A stretch of DNA of 64,000 nucleotides from Streptomyces sp. NBC_01294 (GTDB lineage: Bacteria > Actinomycetota > Actinomycetes > Streptomycetales > Streptomycetaceae): contig NZ_CP108423.1 of the NCBI RefSeq assembly GCF_035917235.1, positions 2,731,001 through 2,795,000 of the forward strand. The letters run 5' to 3'. The notes under the pieces were generated by a model that saw only the letters and a list, made by a program, of their open reading frames with translations, was not told where the DNA came from and made no database searches. A program made the translations under genes and the position numbers. How positions within the stretch are numbered: the stretch's first letter is position 1; every line of letters begins with the position of its first letter. Below are positions 40,775 to 49,912 of this stretch, one piece after another.

Positions 40775-40855
40775 GTCCGCCGTACGCCTTCCGTAAGTCC
40801 CGGTCACCGATGGTCGTGGTGGCCACCGATGTGCCCGTACAGCCTACGGCCCGAC

Positions 40856-41863
40856 TCAGCAGACTTCTTCGAGATCCCGCCACTCCCGGGTGCCCGGGCT
40901 GTCCGCGACCCATCCGTCGAGCAGTCCGCGCACCAGACCGGCCGGCGCCGCGATGCCGCATTCGCGCTCGGGCACCCACAGGGAGCCGGAGCCGGCCGTA
41001 CGGTGCCCCAGCGGTCCGGGATGCCCCGGCTCGCTGTGGTCGTGCGGATCGAGGTGCTCGCCGTCGCCCTCGTCGCTCGGCATCTCGCTCTCCGAGCAGG
41101 TCCGGCACAGCAGCCGCACCGACGAGGACCAGTCCTCGGCGGCGAAGCCCGCGTCCGAGGCCAGCTGCTCCAGCGCGTCGCGGTCGGCCTCGGTGGCCGC
41201 CTCCAGCAGCACCACCCAGGTCGGGACCGGGGAGGGCGCCCACAGCTCGATCTCGTCGAACACGGGATAGGAGGGGCCGGCCGCGGTCACCCGCTCGCCG
41301 TGCGGAACCCCGTCGTGCAGGACGACCTCGCCCCAGCGCCGCCCCGAGGAGGGCAGCGGGATCGACAGGACCTCCAGCCGGGCCGGGTCCAGCCGGCGGC
41401 CCCAGACCACCTCGGCCTCGCCCTCCGGCGAGAGCCGCACGGCGGCGCTGCCGAGCTCCATGCCGACCGGTTCGCCGCTGTTCTTCCCGCCCGGGCCCGC
41501 GCCGTGGGGGTCTCCGGGCACCTTCAGCCCGTACGCCTGCCAGGCCCGCCGGGCCAGCGGCCAGTCCTGCAGGGCGGTCGCGGCGATCCCCACGTTCCAC
41601 CAGTCCGGGGCGCCCGTCTCGCGGTCCAGCAGGGCCACCGCGCGCAGCCCGGCGGCCCGCGCCTGCTCCCAGTCGTGCCGGAACTTGTGCAGCAGCGCCA
41701 GATTGAACCAGGACTCGGACAGCCAGGGCTCCAGGTCCGCGGCTCTGGTCAGGAGCGCGCCCGCGTCCTCGTACCGCCCGTCGCCGATCAGCGTGAACGC
41801 GCGGTCGGTGGCCTGCCGCCACGAGGCGGAGGGCCGATGCCGTACCTTCCCGAAGATCCTCAC
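40856..41863 (-). CDS. Tetratricopeptide repeat protein
   Basis: A 335-residue soluble protein. The first 110 residues are TPR-like helices (DRAFTLIGDGRYEDAGALLTRAADLEP, WFNLALLHKFRHDWEQARAA). The rest is a mixed domain with a CRTCSESEMP cysteine pair and a conserved end VRGLLDGWVADSPGTREW. It is conserved in Streptomyces at this locus and no biochemical role is known. It lies between def and the HD-domain pair with its own 105-base upstream gap. Confidence 0.8.
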   Translation of the reverse strand: MRIFGKVRHRPSASWRQATDRAFTLIGDGRYEDAGALLTRAADLEPWLSESWFNLALLHKFRHDWEQARAAGLRAVALLDRETGAPDWWNVGIAATALQDWPLARRAWQAYGLKVPGDPHGAGPGGKNSGEPVGMELGSAAVRLSPEGEAEVVWGRRLDPARLEVLSIPLPSSGRRWGEVVLHDGVPHGERVTAAGPSYPVFDEIELWAPSPVPTWVVLLEAATEADRDALEQLASDAGFAAEDWSSSVRLLCRTCSESEMPSDEGDGEHLDPHDHSEPGHPGPLGHRTAGSGSLWVPERECGIAAPAGLVRGLLDGWVADSPGTREWRDLEEVC

Positions 41864-41968
41864 GATTCCCGCCTGCCGGTCCTACGGTGCAGCCTTGCGG
41901 ACACTCTCACGGTCCCTCTTACTGGCATCCAACCATGCCCGCTCGGACGGCCGCTCATTACCCATGGG

Positions 41969-43222
41969 TTACCCAGGTGGGACGGGAACAACTCTGTCAC
42001 GTCCGCCCCTGGCCAGAACCCTTGCCAGGCACTCCACGACCTCCGGCTGGTAGTCGTGCCCCGTCCCCAGCCGGAGCTGTTCCAGGGCGGCCAGTGAGCC
42101 GCCCGGGTGACGGCTTCCCCCGACCAGGTCGTCGTACGCATTCACCGTACGCACGATGCGGGACAGCGCGGGCTGCCGGCGATACGGATCCGCCTGCCGC
42201 TCCACCACCACGGCGACCTCGGCGGGCACCCCGGTCTGCCGGGCCACCTCCCCGCCCAGCCCGGCGATCCGGCGGGCCTCGGCGGCGGGCAGTTCGGCGG
42301 TGGCCCCGTCCGGGACCGGGTCGACGAGGGAGAGCTGCCCGATGTCGTGCATCAGGGCGGCGTACTCCAGCACCGTGAGCTCCCGCTCCGACAGGCCCAG
42401 CTCCCGCCCTACGGCGCAGCTCAGGGCCGCCACCCGGCGCGAGTGGCCCTGCCGGGTGTAGCCGGCGATCTCGGTGGCGCGGGCCAGGGAGGTGATCGTC
42501 TGGCGGTAGGTGGTGCGGATCGCGGTGATCCGGTGGAAGGACAGCTGGGTCAGCAGCAGGGGCACGCTGAAGACGGGTAGGGCCCACAGGCCCGCGACGG
42601 CCGCGCCGAGCGCCATCACGACCCCGGTGGCGCAGATCGCCGAGCCGATGCCGAGCTGGGCGCGCAGCTCGTCGCGCAGCAGGGGCCCGTACGGCCAGCC
42701 CGTGCGGGCCCCGGCCTGCGCGGCGGCGAGCACGGCGTCGCACAGGGCGGTGAGGCCGAGGAGGCAGAGCAGGAAGAGGACGAGGTACGGGCCCTGGCCC
42801 ACCCGCTCCTCCAGCCGGCCGGAGTTGTACAGCGGCTGGAAACAGGCGGCGGCGAAGGCGACGGTGAGCACCCGGCGGGACAGGTGGTCGACGGCCGGGC
42901 CGCGGGCGACGTGCGGCACGATCCCGGCGAGGGCGGCCGCGACGACGACCGCGACGGCCTGGAGCACCCCGTGGTGGGTGGGCTGCCCGGCGTTCTGGCC
43001 GAGCAGGGCGTAGGCGAGGGCCCCGGCGGAGCCGAGCGGCGCGGGGTGGCGGTCGACGGGGCCCCGGTGGTCCCGTCGGGCGAGCTCCCCGACGGCGATC
43101 AGGGTGCCGAAGGCCAGGGCGGCGCCGGGCTCGACGACACCGTTCCACAGGGTGTGGCCGAGGCCGAGGACGGTGAGCACGGCCGCGGCTCCCCGCACCG
43201 TCCACACGGCCGCTGCCCTCAT
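41969..43222 (-). CDS. HD domain membrane protein, degenerate HD-GYP paralog
   Basis: A 417-residue protein with six to seven N-terminal membrane helices (1-235) and a cytoplasmic HD domain (GYTRQGHSRRVAALSCAVG, LEYAALMHDIGQLSLVDP). Where HD-GYP phosphodiesterases have HHExxDGxGYP, this protein reads VVVERQADPYRRQ, so the GYP signature and two metal-binding histidines are gone. It is probably not a cyclic-di-GMP hydrolase itself. ATG 43222 overlaps the stop of the upstream HD-GYP gene (ATGA), so the two are co-translated and may form a heteromer. Confidence 0.85.
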   Translation of the reverse strand: MRAAAVWTVRGAAAVLTVLGLGHTLWNGVVEPGAALAFGTLIAVGELARRDHRGPVDRHPAPLGSAGALAYALLGQNAGQPTHHGVLQAVAVVVAAALAGIVPHVARGPAVDHLSRRVLTVAFAAACFQPLYNSGRLEERVGQGPYLVLFLLCLLGLTALCDAVLAAAQAGARTGWPYGPLLRDELRAQLGIGSAICATGVVMALGAAVAGLWALPVFSVPLLLTQLSFHRITAIRTTYRQTITSLARATEIAGYTRQGHSRRVAALSCAVGRELGLSERELTVLEYAALMHDIGQLSLVDPVPDGATAELPAAEARRIAGLGGEVARQTGVPAEVAVVVERQADPYRRQPALSRIVRTVNAYDDLVGGSRHPGGSLAALEQLRLGTGHDYQPEVVECLARVLARGGRDRVVPVPPG

Positions 43223-44697
43223 CCGCCCGCCCCGGCACCGCCCGCGTCGCCCGCGTCGCGCAGGGGCCTGCCGGTCTCGCCTGCCGGACCGGGGCCCTGC
43301 GCCGGCAGTCCCGCCAGGGCCGACGGCGCCGGCCGCCCGGTCTCTGCGACCCCGGCGGGAGCGGAGCCGCTGATCACTTGGAGGTCCTCGTCCGAGGTGA
43401 CCACCGGATGCCAGCCGTGCCGCCCGATGGCGCCCGTCAGGGCCCGTACCATCGCCGGGTCGAACTGGGCACCCGCGCACCGCTCCAGCTCGGCGAGCGC
43501 CGTCGGCACCGGCCGGGCCCGGCTGTAGGAGCGGGTCGAGGTCATCGCGTCGAAGGCGTCGGCCACCGCCACCACCCGGGCCAGGACCGGGATCTGCTCG
43601 CCGGTCAGCCCGTACGGGTAGCCGGAGCCGTCGACCCGCTCGTGGTGGTGCAGGATCGCGGACCGGGCCTCTCCCAGGAAGCCGATGCCGCGCACCATCT
43701 CGTGCCCGTACTCGGGGTGCAGCTCGATGATCCGGCGCTCCTCGGGCGTGAGCGGCCCGTCCTTGCGCAGCAGCCGGGTGGGGACGCCGAGCTTGCCGAC
43801 GTCGTGCAGGATCCCGGCGATCCGCACCACTTCCATCCGGTCCTCGGCCATGCCCAGCTCGCGGGCGATCATCGCGGAGGCCTGGCCGACCCGTTCGCTG
43901 TGGCCACGCGTGTAGCGGTCCTTGATGTCGACGGCCTGGACGAGGGCGCGGATGGTGGCCTGGTGGGCGGCGTGCTCGCGGTGGTACTGGGCGAAGACCC
44001 AGCAGGAGATGTACATCGGCAGCAGGACGAGGAGTGCGGCCGGGAGCCCGTACGGGCTGCGCCACATGACGGCCATCATCAGGCCGGCGAGGCCGTGGAC
44101 GCAGTGCGGGGCGAGGGAGCCGGTGAGCTGTCCGCGCCAGGCGGTGGCGGCCGGCCGGCGTTCGGCGGCGGCCAGGATGCCCCCGTCGAGGGCGGTGAGC
44201 ACCAGGCAGAAGGCGACGGCCGCGGCCGTCGCGGGAAGCAGCACGTAGGGGAAGTCGGCCACCCACCCGGGAGGCCCGGACCCGCCGGAGCGCCCTCCGC
44301 CGAGGGCGGCCGGGCCGTGCAGCAGCCCGAACGTCCGGCCCGCGGCCCAGGCGGCTATGGACTGCTGTGCACCGTGCCACACCCGGCGCACCCGGGCGGG
44401 CCGCTGGACCACGGTCCCCGCGAAGCCCCCGGGCAGCGCCACGAGCGCGGCGGCGGCGGGCGGCAGCAGGAAGACGGCGGCGAGCACCACGGGGAAGAAG
44501 GAGCCGATGCCCTCGGGCACCCGGCCGGCCGGCAGCGGGCAGATCTTGACGAGTTCGCAGCCGAGGTAGAGCGCGGCGAGCAGGGCCGCGGCCTCCCAGG
44601 GCGTACCGGAATCGGTGAGGGCCGGGGCGATGCACGCGAGTGCCGCGAGGACGGCGCACAGGATGTATCCGCGCGCCCCCGGCGGTAGTTCCCGCAT
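43219..44697 (-). CDS. HD-GYP domain membrane protein
   Basis: A 492-residue protein. Residues 1-250 hold about seven membrane helices. Residues 255-430 are a complete HD-GYP domain (YTRGHSERVGQASAMIA, GILHDVGKLGVP, ILHHHERVDGSGYPYGLTG, ADAFDAMTSTRSY). The last 60 residues are a Gly/Pro/Ala-rich tail. Such domains hydrolyse cyclic di-GMP or related nucleotides. ATG 44697 has GGGGAGGAG upstream. It is cotranscribed with the degenerate paralog and encoded just beyond rsrA, as in S. coelicolor. Confidence 0.9.
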   Translation of the reverse strand: MRELPPGARGYILCAVLAALACIAPALTDSGTPWEAAALLAALYLGCELVKICPLPAGRVPEGIGSFFPVVLAAVFLLPPAAAALVALPGGFAGTVVQRPARVRRVWHGAQQSIAAWAAGRTFGLLHGPAALGGGRSGGSGPPGWVADFPYVLLPATAAAVAFCLVLTALDGGILAAAERRPAATAWRGQLTGSLAPHCVHGLAGLMMAVMWRSPYGLPAALLVLLPMYISCWVFAQYHREHAAHQATIRALVQAVDIKDRYTRGHSERVGQASAMIARELGMAEDRMEVVRIAGILHDVGKLGVPTRLLRKDGPLTPEERRIIELHPEYGHEMVRGIGFLGEARSAILHHHERVDGSGYPYGLTGEQIPVLARVVAVADAFDAMTSTRSYSRARPVPTALAELERCAGAQFDPAMVRALTGAIGRHGWHPVVTSDEDLQVISGSAPAGVAETGRPAPSALAGLPAQGPGPAGETGRPLRDAGDAGGAGAGG

Positions 44698-44813
44698 GGC
44701 GCTCTCCTCCCCTGGGCCGTGGAAGCCGGGTACCGAATCGAACCAGCACCGAAGGGGGAGAATAAGTGGGGCCCCGAGCGAGGTGGGCCACATTTTCGCT
44801 TTACGCCATGCGG

Positions 44814-44864
44814 ACGCCCCCGGATTAGCACATTCGGGTGAACGAAGTGCCCTTCCGGGGGCGT
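44814..44864 (-). terminator. Hairpin downstream of rsrA
   Basis: ACGCCCCCGGA (44814-44824) pairs with TCCGGGGGCGT (44854-44864). The 29-base loop contains a smaller GCAC/GTGC stem. It lies 26 bases after the rsrA stop, so it probably terminates the sigR-rsrA transcript. Confidence 0.7.
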
Positions 44865-44889
44865 GTGTTCAATGCCTCGCCCGGCCCGG

Positions 44890-45195
44890 TCAGCCGGGAG
44901 CGGGATTGTCCGCGGTGACGTCGTGGTCGGGCACCGCCTGACCGGACCGGATCAGCTCGATCCGGCCCATGACCTTCGACCGCAGGTCGGTCGGCACGTC
45001 GTCCGATCCGCAGCAGCGCTTGACCAGCTTCTTCACGGCCTTCTCCAGGCCGTACTTCTCCAGACAGGGATTGCACTCGCCGAAGTGGGTCTCGAACTTC
45101 GTGCAGTCGCTGTCGGGCATCTCATGGTCGAGGAATTCGTACAGGTGGTCCAGGACCTCAGAGCACTCTGTCTCGTGCGGCTCTCCGCAACTCAT
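44890..45195 (-). CDS. rsrA: Thiol-redox anti-sigma factor RsrA
   Basis: A 101-residue zinc anti-sigma factor. Cys11, His37, Cys41 and Cys44 are all present at the positions known from S. coelicolor RsrA (HFGECNPC is the His-x3-Cys-x2-Cys core), plus Cys3, Cys31 and a CC pair near residue 61. Reduced RsrA with zinc binds SigR; disulfide formation releases it. ATG 45195 overlaps the sigR stop by four bases, ensuring coupled synthesis. Confidence 0.97.
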   Translation of the reverse strand: MSCGEPHETECSEVLDHLYEFLDHEMPDSDCTKFETHFGECNPCLEKYGLEKAVKKLVKRCCGSDDVPTDLRSKVMGRIELIRSGQAVPDHDVTADNPAPG

Positions 45196-46001
45196 GAGTC
45201 CGAGCCTTTCCGGTCGTTCGACTCTCCCGCGCCCGCGGGAACCAGCCCGCGCTCACGGGCGTAGTCCTCCAGCATTCCGCGGAGTTGACGGCGGCCACGG
45301 TGCAGTCGCGACATGACCGTACCGATGGGTGTACCCATGATGTCCGCGATCTCCTTGTACGCAAAGCCCTCTACGTCGGCAAGGTAGACCGCGATGCGGA
45401 ACTCCTCCGGAATGGCCTGCAGGGCTTCCTTCACGTCCGAGTCGGGCAGGTGGTCCAGCGCCTGCGACTCGGCGGAACGCAGTCCGGTCGACATGTGCGA
45501 CTCGGCCCGCGCCAGCTGCCAGTCCTCGATCTCCTCCGCGGCGCTGCGCTGGGGCTCGCGCTGCTTCTTGCGGTAGGAGTTGATGAACGTGTTGGTCAGA
45601 ATGCGGTACAACCACGCCTTCAGGTTGGTGCCCTCGCGGAACTGGTGGAAGGACGCGTATGCCTTCGCGTACGTCTCCTGGACCAGGTCCTCGGCGTCAG
45701 CCGGGTTGCGCGTCATGCGCAGCGCGGCCGAATACATCTGGTCGAGGTAGCCGAGGGCGTCCCGCTCGAAGCGCGCGTTGCGCTCCGGGGTCGTCTCCTC
45801 CGCGTGGCCTTCGTCGGTCCCAGCGACAGGACCCACCTCCTCCGACAGCGTGGCGGCTCCGAAAGCGGATCCGCTCGAATCGGAGAATAGTCGACCTTCC
45901 CGGCCCTCCGCCGCCCGAAGCGTGCTGCGCTTGGGCCCCGGAAGCACCGTCCAGTCCAGGTCAGCGGCCTGCGGACGGTTCTGGCTGATGACCTGGGTCA
46001 T
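45192..46001 (-). CDS. sigR: ECF sigma factor SigR (thiol oxidative stress), long form SigR'
   Basis: A 269-residue frame giving two products. ATG 46001, with GGAGAGGGAG upstream, gives the long SigR' form. An internal GTG at 45836, preceded by GGAGGAG, gives a 214-residue SigR. The difference is exactly 55 residues, as reported for the unstable SigR' of S. coelicolor. Region 2 reads [20 protein letters not shown] and region 4 [20 protein letters not shown]. It directs thioredoxin, mycothiol and related genes. A consensus SigR promoter lies upstream, so the long form is autoinduced. Confidence 0.97.
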   Translation of the reverse strand: MTQVISQNRPQAADLDWTVLPGPKRSTLRAAEGREGRLFSDSSGSAFGAATLSEEVGPVAGTDEGHAEETTPERNARFERDALGYLDQMYSAALRMTRNPADAEDLVQETYAKAYASFHQFREGTNLKAWLYRILTNTFINSYRKKQREPQRSAAEEIEDWQLARAESHMSTGLRSAESQALDHLPDSDVKEALQAIPEEFRIAVYLADVEGFAYKEIADIMGTPIGTVMSRLHRGRRQLRGMLEDYARERGLVPAGAGESNDRKGSDS

Positions 46002-46049
46002 GCGCTCCCTCTCCTCCGACGAGTTCCCGTACGTACCGACATCCGAGAC

Positions 46050-46075
46050 AACAGAAGGGTCGGGCGGCGCATTCC
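46050..46075 (-). promoter_or_regulatory. SigR-type promoter of sigR (GGAAT-N18-GTT)
   Basis: On the minus strand GGAAT (46075-46071) is followed after exactly 18 bases by GTT (46052-46050), the SigR consensus. Transcription would begin near 46043, about 40 bases before the SigR' start codon at 46001, making a positive feedback loop. Confidence 0.88.
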
Positions 46076-46184
46076 CGGGCGCACCGCGGGTTTCCGGCCC
46101 TCGCCGGGCCACCGGTCCCCGGATGTGATCCGGGTCACATCCGCGCGGGTGCGCCGCCGTTCGCCTGGACGTGGCCGGACGCGC

Positions 46185-46835
46185 TCACGCGGCGAGCCGG
46201 GCGAGCCACTCCCCCACCGCGTCGGTGATCGTCCGCAGGGCCTCCTCCTGGGTGGTGTCCGCCTTCTTCGGCACCGCGAAGCCGTGATCTCCGTGAGCCA
46301 CCTCCACGAGCTCGTACGGGTCCTGCGCGCCCGGCGGCGGGAACTCCTCGGGGCGCCCGAAGGGGTCGCGGCCGCCCTGGACCACGAGGGTGGGCCGGCC
46401 CGCCCCGGTGAGCTCCCCGGCGCGGGACTTCTCCGGCCGGCCCGGCGGGTGCAGCGGGAACGCGAGGGCCAGCACTCCGGCGGCGCCCAGCTCCGCGGCG
46501 GTCCGGCAGGCCACCCGGGCCCCGGCGCTGCGCCCGCCGGCGACCACCGGCAGTCCGGGCTTCGCGAGCGCCGGCCACAGTCCCCGCCAGCCCTCGTCCA
46601 GCACCTTGGGCGCGGCGGCGACCTTCTTGCCGGCGACCCGCCAGGGCTGTTCGACCAGCGCCACGGTGATCCCGCGGGCGGGCAGGGCGGCGGCCAGCGC
46701 CTGGAGGTCGCGGGCCTCGATGCCGCCGCCGGCGCCGTGGCTCACGGCGAGGACGAGCTTCGCCCCGGGGGCGGTGTGCCAGGTGATGCGGGCCTCGCCC
46801 GCCGGGGTGTCGACACTCTGGGTACGGGTGCTCAT
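46185..46835 (-). CDS. Alpha/beta hydrolase family protein
   Basis: A 216-residue alpha/beta hydrolase of the KANL3/Tex30-like type. It has LAVSHGAGGGIEARD (oxyanion region), VVAGGRSAGARVA (nucleophile elbow G-x-S-x-G: GRSAG), LVVQGGRDPFG (acid) and VAHGDHGFAVP (His). The catalytic triad is therefore complete. The substrate is unknown. Start choice is ATG 46835; ATG 46844 is possible. It lies ten bases after the SRAP gene and may be transcribed alone. Confidence 0.88.
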   Translation of the reverse strand: MSTRTQSVDTPAGEARITWHTAPGAKLVLAVSHGAGGGIEARDLQALAAALPARGITVALVEQPWRVAGKKVAAAPKVLDEGWRGLWPALAKPGLPVVAGGRSAGARVACRTAAELGAAGVLALAFPLHPPGRPEKSRAGELTGAGRPTLVVQGGRDPFGRPEEFPPPGAQDPYELVEVAHGDHGFAVPKKADTTQEEALRTITDAVGEWLARLAA

Positions 46836-46854
46836 GCGCCCCATCCTGCACGGG

Positions 46855-47673
46855 TCAGAACAGCGTGCCCTCTTCTGGCGCGACCAGCTCCGCCAGCAGC
46901 TCCGGCCCGTTGTTGCGCACGTTGCTCACGGCGGTGGACACCGGGTAGGCCCGCATCAGCCCGCCCGGAGGCGGCGCCAGCAGCTCCCGCAGCGAGCCCT
47001 CGGTGTCGGTGTTCGCGGGATCCAGCCAGGCGTCCCAGCGGTCCGGGGTCAGCATCAGCGGCATCCGCGGGTGGATCTCGGCGAGCGAGCGCGGCCCCTC
47101 GGCCGGGGCCACGCCCAGCGGTCCGGTCTCGGCCTCGGTGGTGATCACGGAGCAGGTGACCCACCAGGCGAGCGGGTGCTCGTCGGGCAGGGTCCGGTCG
47201 CGCCAGAACTCGTATATCCCGGCCATGGCGAAGACGGAGCCGTCGGAGGGCTGTACGAAGTAGGGCTGCTTGCGGGCCCGCTTCTTCTTCCCCTCCACCT
47301 CCAGCTGCCGCTCGTCGTGGGCGGTGACCCACTCGTAGTAGCCGTCGGCGGGGACGATGCAGCGGCGCTGCGCGAAGGGGCGGCGGAAGGACGGCTTCTC
47401 GTGCAGGGTCTCGGACCGGGCGTTGATCATCCGGGCGGCGCCGTCGGGGTCCTTGGCCCAGGAGGGGACCAGGCCCCATTTCAGGGTGCGCAGCTGGCGA
47501 ACCGGACGGGAGTGCGAAGCGTCCTTCAGAGGACGGTCGAGGACGACGTGGACCTCCTTCGTCGGCGCCACGTTCCAGTCGGGGGCCAGGGTCTCCTCCG
47601 GCTCCCACTTCTCGATGCCGAAGGCCTCCACGAGGTCCTCGGGCCCACGACTCGCCGCATACCGTCCGCACAT
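46855..47673 (-). CDS. SOS response-associated peptidase (SRAP/YedK/HMCES family)
   Basis: A 272-residue SRAP protein. Cys2 (MCGRYA) is the nucleophile that cross-links to abasic sites in single-stranded DNA. WNVAPT, MINARSETL, CIVPADGYYEW and IHPRMPLML supply the Asn, Glu and His of the active site. It shields abasic sites from error-prone repair. Its start is fixed by the requirement for Cys2. It is divergent from the M50 peptidase gene (79 bases between starts). Confidence 0.95.
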   Translation of the reverse strand: MCGRYAASRGPEDLVEAFGIEKWEPEETLAPDWNVAPTKEVHVVLDRPLKDASHSRPVRQLRTLKWGLVPSWAKDPDGAARMINARSETLHEKPSFRRPFAQRRCIVPADGYYEWVTAHDERQLEVEGKKKRARKQPYFVQPSDGSVFAMAGIYEFWRDRTLPDEHPLAWWVTCSVITTEAETGPLGVAPAEGPRSLAEIHPRMPLMLTPDRWDAWLDPANTDTEGSLRELLAPPPGGLMRAYPVSTAVSNVRNNGPELLAELVAPEEGTLF

Positions 47674-47752
47674 GGCTGTCACACTGCCATGTCGCCCCCC
47701 AGCCACCGCTGGGAGGTGCCCCCGGAACACCACCGCAAGGAGTCCGCCACTC

Positions 47753-48466
47753 ATGGACAGCAGCACGACGGCCGGCCTGTGGGACCGGCTCACGGGCATA
47801 CAGACCGCGCCCGACCTGTGGCTGGTGATCGTGACCGGCGTGGTCGCGCTGGCCGCCGTGGGACCCCGCCCGCTGTGGCGGCTGTCGCGCAACGCCATCA
47901 CCATCGCGCACGAGGGCGGGCACGGCCTGCTGGCGCTGCTGACCGGGCGGCGGCTGAGCGGGATACGGCTGCACTCCGACACGAGCGGGGTCACCGTCAG
48001 CCGCGGCAAGCCGACCGGGCTCGGGATGATCCTGACCGCCGCCGGCGGGTACACGGCCCCCTCGCTGCTCGGGCTCGGCGGGGCGGCGCTGCTGTCCGCG
48101 CACCGGATCACGCTGCTCCTGTGGGCGGCCACCGCCCTGCTGGTCGTGATGCTGGTGATGATCCGGAACGCCTACGGGGCGCTGACCGTGGTGCTGACCG
48201 GCGGGACCTTCCTGCTGGTGTCCTGGCTGGCCCCGGCCGAGGTGCAGGCCGCCTTCGCGTACCTGGTGGTGTGGTTCCTGGTGCTCGGCGGTGTCCGGCC
48301 GGTCTTCGAGCTGGGGGCCAAGCGCAGGAACGGCGGAGCACCGGATTCCGACGCCGACCAGCTGGGCCGGCTCACTCACTTGCACCCCGTCGTGTGGCTG
48401 CTCTTCTTCCACGTCGTCGCGCTGTGCTCGCTGGTCGGCGGCGGCCGCTGGCTGCTCGGCCTCTGA
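47753..48466 (+). CDS. M50 family membrane metallopeptidase (B/C-type)
   Basis: A 237-residue membrane protein with about six helices. The zinc motif [13 protein letters not shown] (HExxH) lies in the second helix, and the third ligand may be in the [10 protein letters not shown] region or the C-terminal half, where NPDG is not visible, so it belongs to the short M50 group of uncertain activity. Intramembrane proteases of this type cut anti-sigma factors or signal proteins. ATG 47753 has CAAGGAG about ten bases upstream. Confidence 0.85.
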   Translation: MDSSTTAGLWDRLTGIQTAPDLWLVIVTGVVALAAVGPRPLWRLSRNAITIAHEGGHGLLALLTGRRLSGIRLHSDTSGVTVSRGKPTGLGMILTAAGGYTAPSLLGLGGAALLSAHRITLLLWAATALLVVMLVMIRNAYGALTVVLTGGTFLLVSWLAPAEVQAAFAYLVVWFLVLGGVRPVFELGAKRRNGGAPDSDADQLGRLTHLHPVVWLLFFHVVALCSLVGGGRWLLGL

Positions 48467-48530
48467 CCACCCTCTGAGACCGGACAGCGATCAAGATCTG
48501 CGTCCGGGCGAAGCCACTAAAGTGGGGGCC

Positions 48531-49904
48531 ATGACCGAGACCCCCGCGCTCCCTGCCCTCTGGCCCGCACCTCTCGCCGATGGGACCGTCCACGCCACCG
48601 TCACGGTGCCGGGGTCCAAATCGGTCACCAACCGGGCCCTCGTCCTCGCCGCGCTCGCCGCCGAGCCCGGCTGGGTGCGCCGGCCGCTGCGCTCGCGCGA
48701 CTCCCAGCTGATGTCCGACGCGCTGCGCGCGATGGGCGTCGGCATCGAGGAGACCGTCTCGTCCAGCTCCGCCGGCGACGGCGAGAGCGGCGAGGCCTGG
48801 CGGATCATCCCGGCGGCCCTGCACGGACCGACGACCGTGGACGTCGGCAACGCCGGCACGGTCATGCGCTTCCTGCCGCCCGTCGCCACCCTCGCCGACG
48901 GGGACATCCGCTTCGACGGCGACCCGCGCTCCTACGAGCGCCCGCTCGGCCAGGTCATCAGCGCCCTGCGCACGCTCGGCGCCCGGATCGACGACGACGG
49001 CCGGGGCGCGCTGCCCCTGACCGTCCAGGGCGGCGGGGCCCTGGAGGGCGGCACGGTCGAGATCGACGCGACCAACTCCTCGCAGTTCGTCTCCGCGCTG
49101 CTGCTCTCCGCCCCGCGCTTCAACCAGGGCGTCGAGGTCCGGCACGTCGGCACCAACCTGCCGTCGATGCCGCACATCCGGATGACGGTGGAGATGCTGC
49201 GCGCGGCGGGCGCCCAGGTCGACACCCCCGAGGCCGGCGGCGAGAAGAACGTGTGGCGGGTCTCCCCCGGTGCCCTGCTGGGCCGCGACATGGTCGTGGA
49301 GCCGGACCTCTCCAACGCCCAGCCGTTCCTGGCCGCGGCCCTGATCACCGGCGGCACGGTCACCATCCCCGACTGGCCGCGCCGCACCACGCAGCCCGGT
49401 GACGCGCTGCGCCGGATCTTCACCGAGATGGGCGGCTCCTGCGAGCTGACCGACGCGGGCCTGGTCTTCACCGGCACCGGCAAGATCCACGGCATCGACG
49501 TGGACCTGGGCGAGGTCGGCGAGCTCACCCCGGGCATCGCGGCGGTGGCCGCGCTGGCCGACTCGGAGTCGGTGCTGCGCGGTGTCGCGCACCTGCGGCT
49601 GCACGAGACGGACCGGCTGGCCGCGCTGACCAAGGAGATCAACGCGCTCGGCGGCGACGTCACCGAGACCGAGGACGGCCTGCGCATCCGGCCGCGCCGG
49701 ATGCACGGCGGCGTGTTCCACACGTACGACGACCACCGGATGGCCACCGCGGGCGCGGTGATCGGCCTGGCGGTGGAGGGCGTGCAGATCGAGAACGTGG
49801 CGACGACCGCGAAGACCCTGCCGGACTTCCCGCAGATGTGGACGGACATGCTCGCCGGGGACGCCGGTGGCTCCGGGACGCCCGGAGCGGGTGCGGGAGC
49901 GTAG
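48531..49904 (+). CDS. aroA: 3-phosphoshikimate 1-carboxyvinyltransferase (EPSP synthase)
   Basis: A 457-residue Aro[19 protein letters not shown] (phosphate-binding Lys/Ser), [12 protein letters not shown] (NAGT motif), [33 protein letters not shown] and [13 protein letters not shown]. It makes 5-enolpyruvylshikimate-3-phosphate in the shikimate pathway. ATG 48531 is 64 bases after the M50 gene. rsgA follows after eight bases in the same orientation, so the two are likely cotranscribed. Confidence 0.96.
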   Translation: MTETPALPALWPAPLADGTVHATVTVPGSKSVTNRALVLAALAAEPGWVRRPLRSRDSQLMSDALRAMGVGIEETVSSSSAGDGESGEAWRIIPAALHGPTTVDVGNAGTVMRFLPPVATLADGDIRFDGDPRSYERPLGQVISALRTLGARIDDDGRGALPLTVQGGGALEGGTVEIDATNSSQFVSALLLSAPRFNQGVEVRHVGTNLPSMPHIRMTVEMLRAAGAQVDTPEAGGEKNVWRVSPGALLGRDMVVEPDLSNAQPFLAAALITGGTVTIPDWPRRTTQPGDALRRIFTEMGGSCELTDAGLVFTGTGKIHGIDVDLGEVGELTPGIAAVAALADSESVLRGVAHLRLHETDRLAALTKEINALGGDVTETEDGLRIRPRRMHGGVFHTYDDHRMATAGAVIGLAVEGVQIENVATTAKTLPDFPQMWTDMLAGDAGGSGTPGAGAGA

Positions 49905-49912
49905 GGCACGTC

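Noticed and set aside
46002..46112. Upstream extension of sigR to 46112
   Set aside because: That stretch contains the SigR promoter, so it cannot be translated from the main transcript; the ATG at 46001 has a strong ribosome site.
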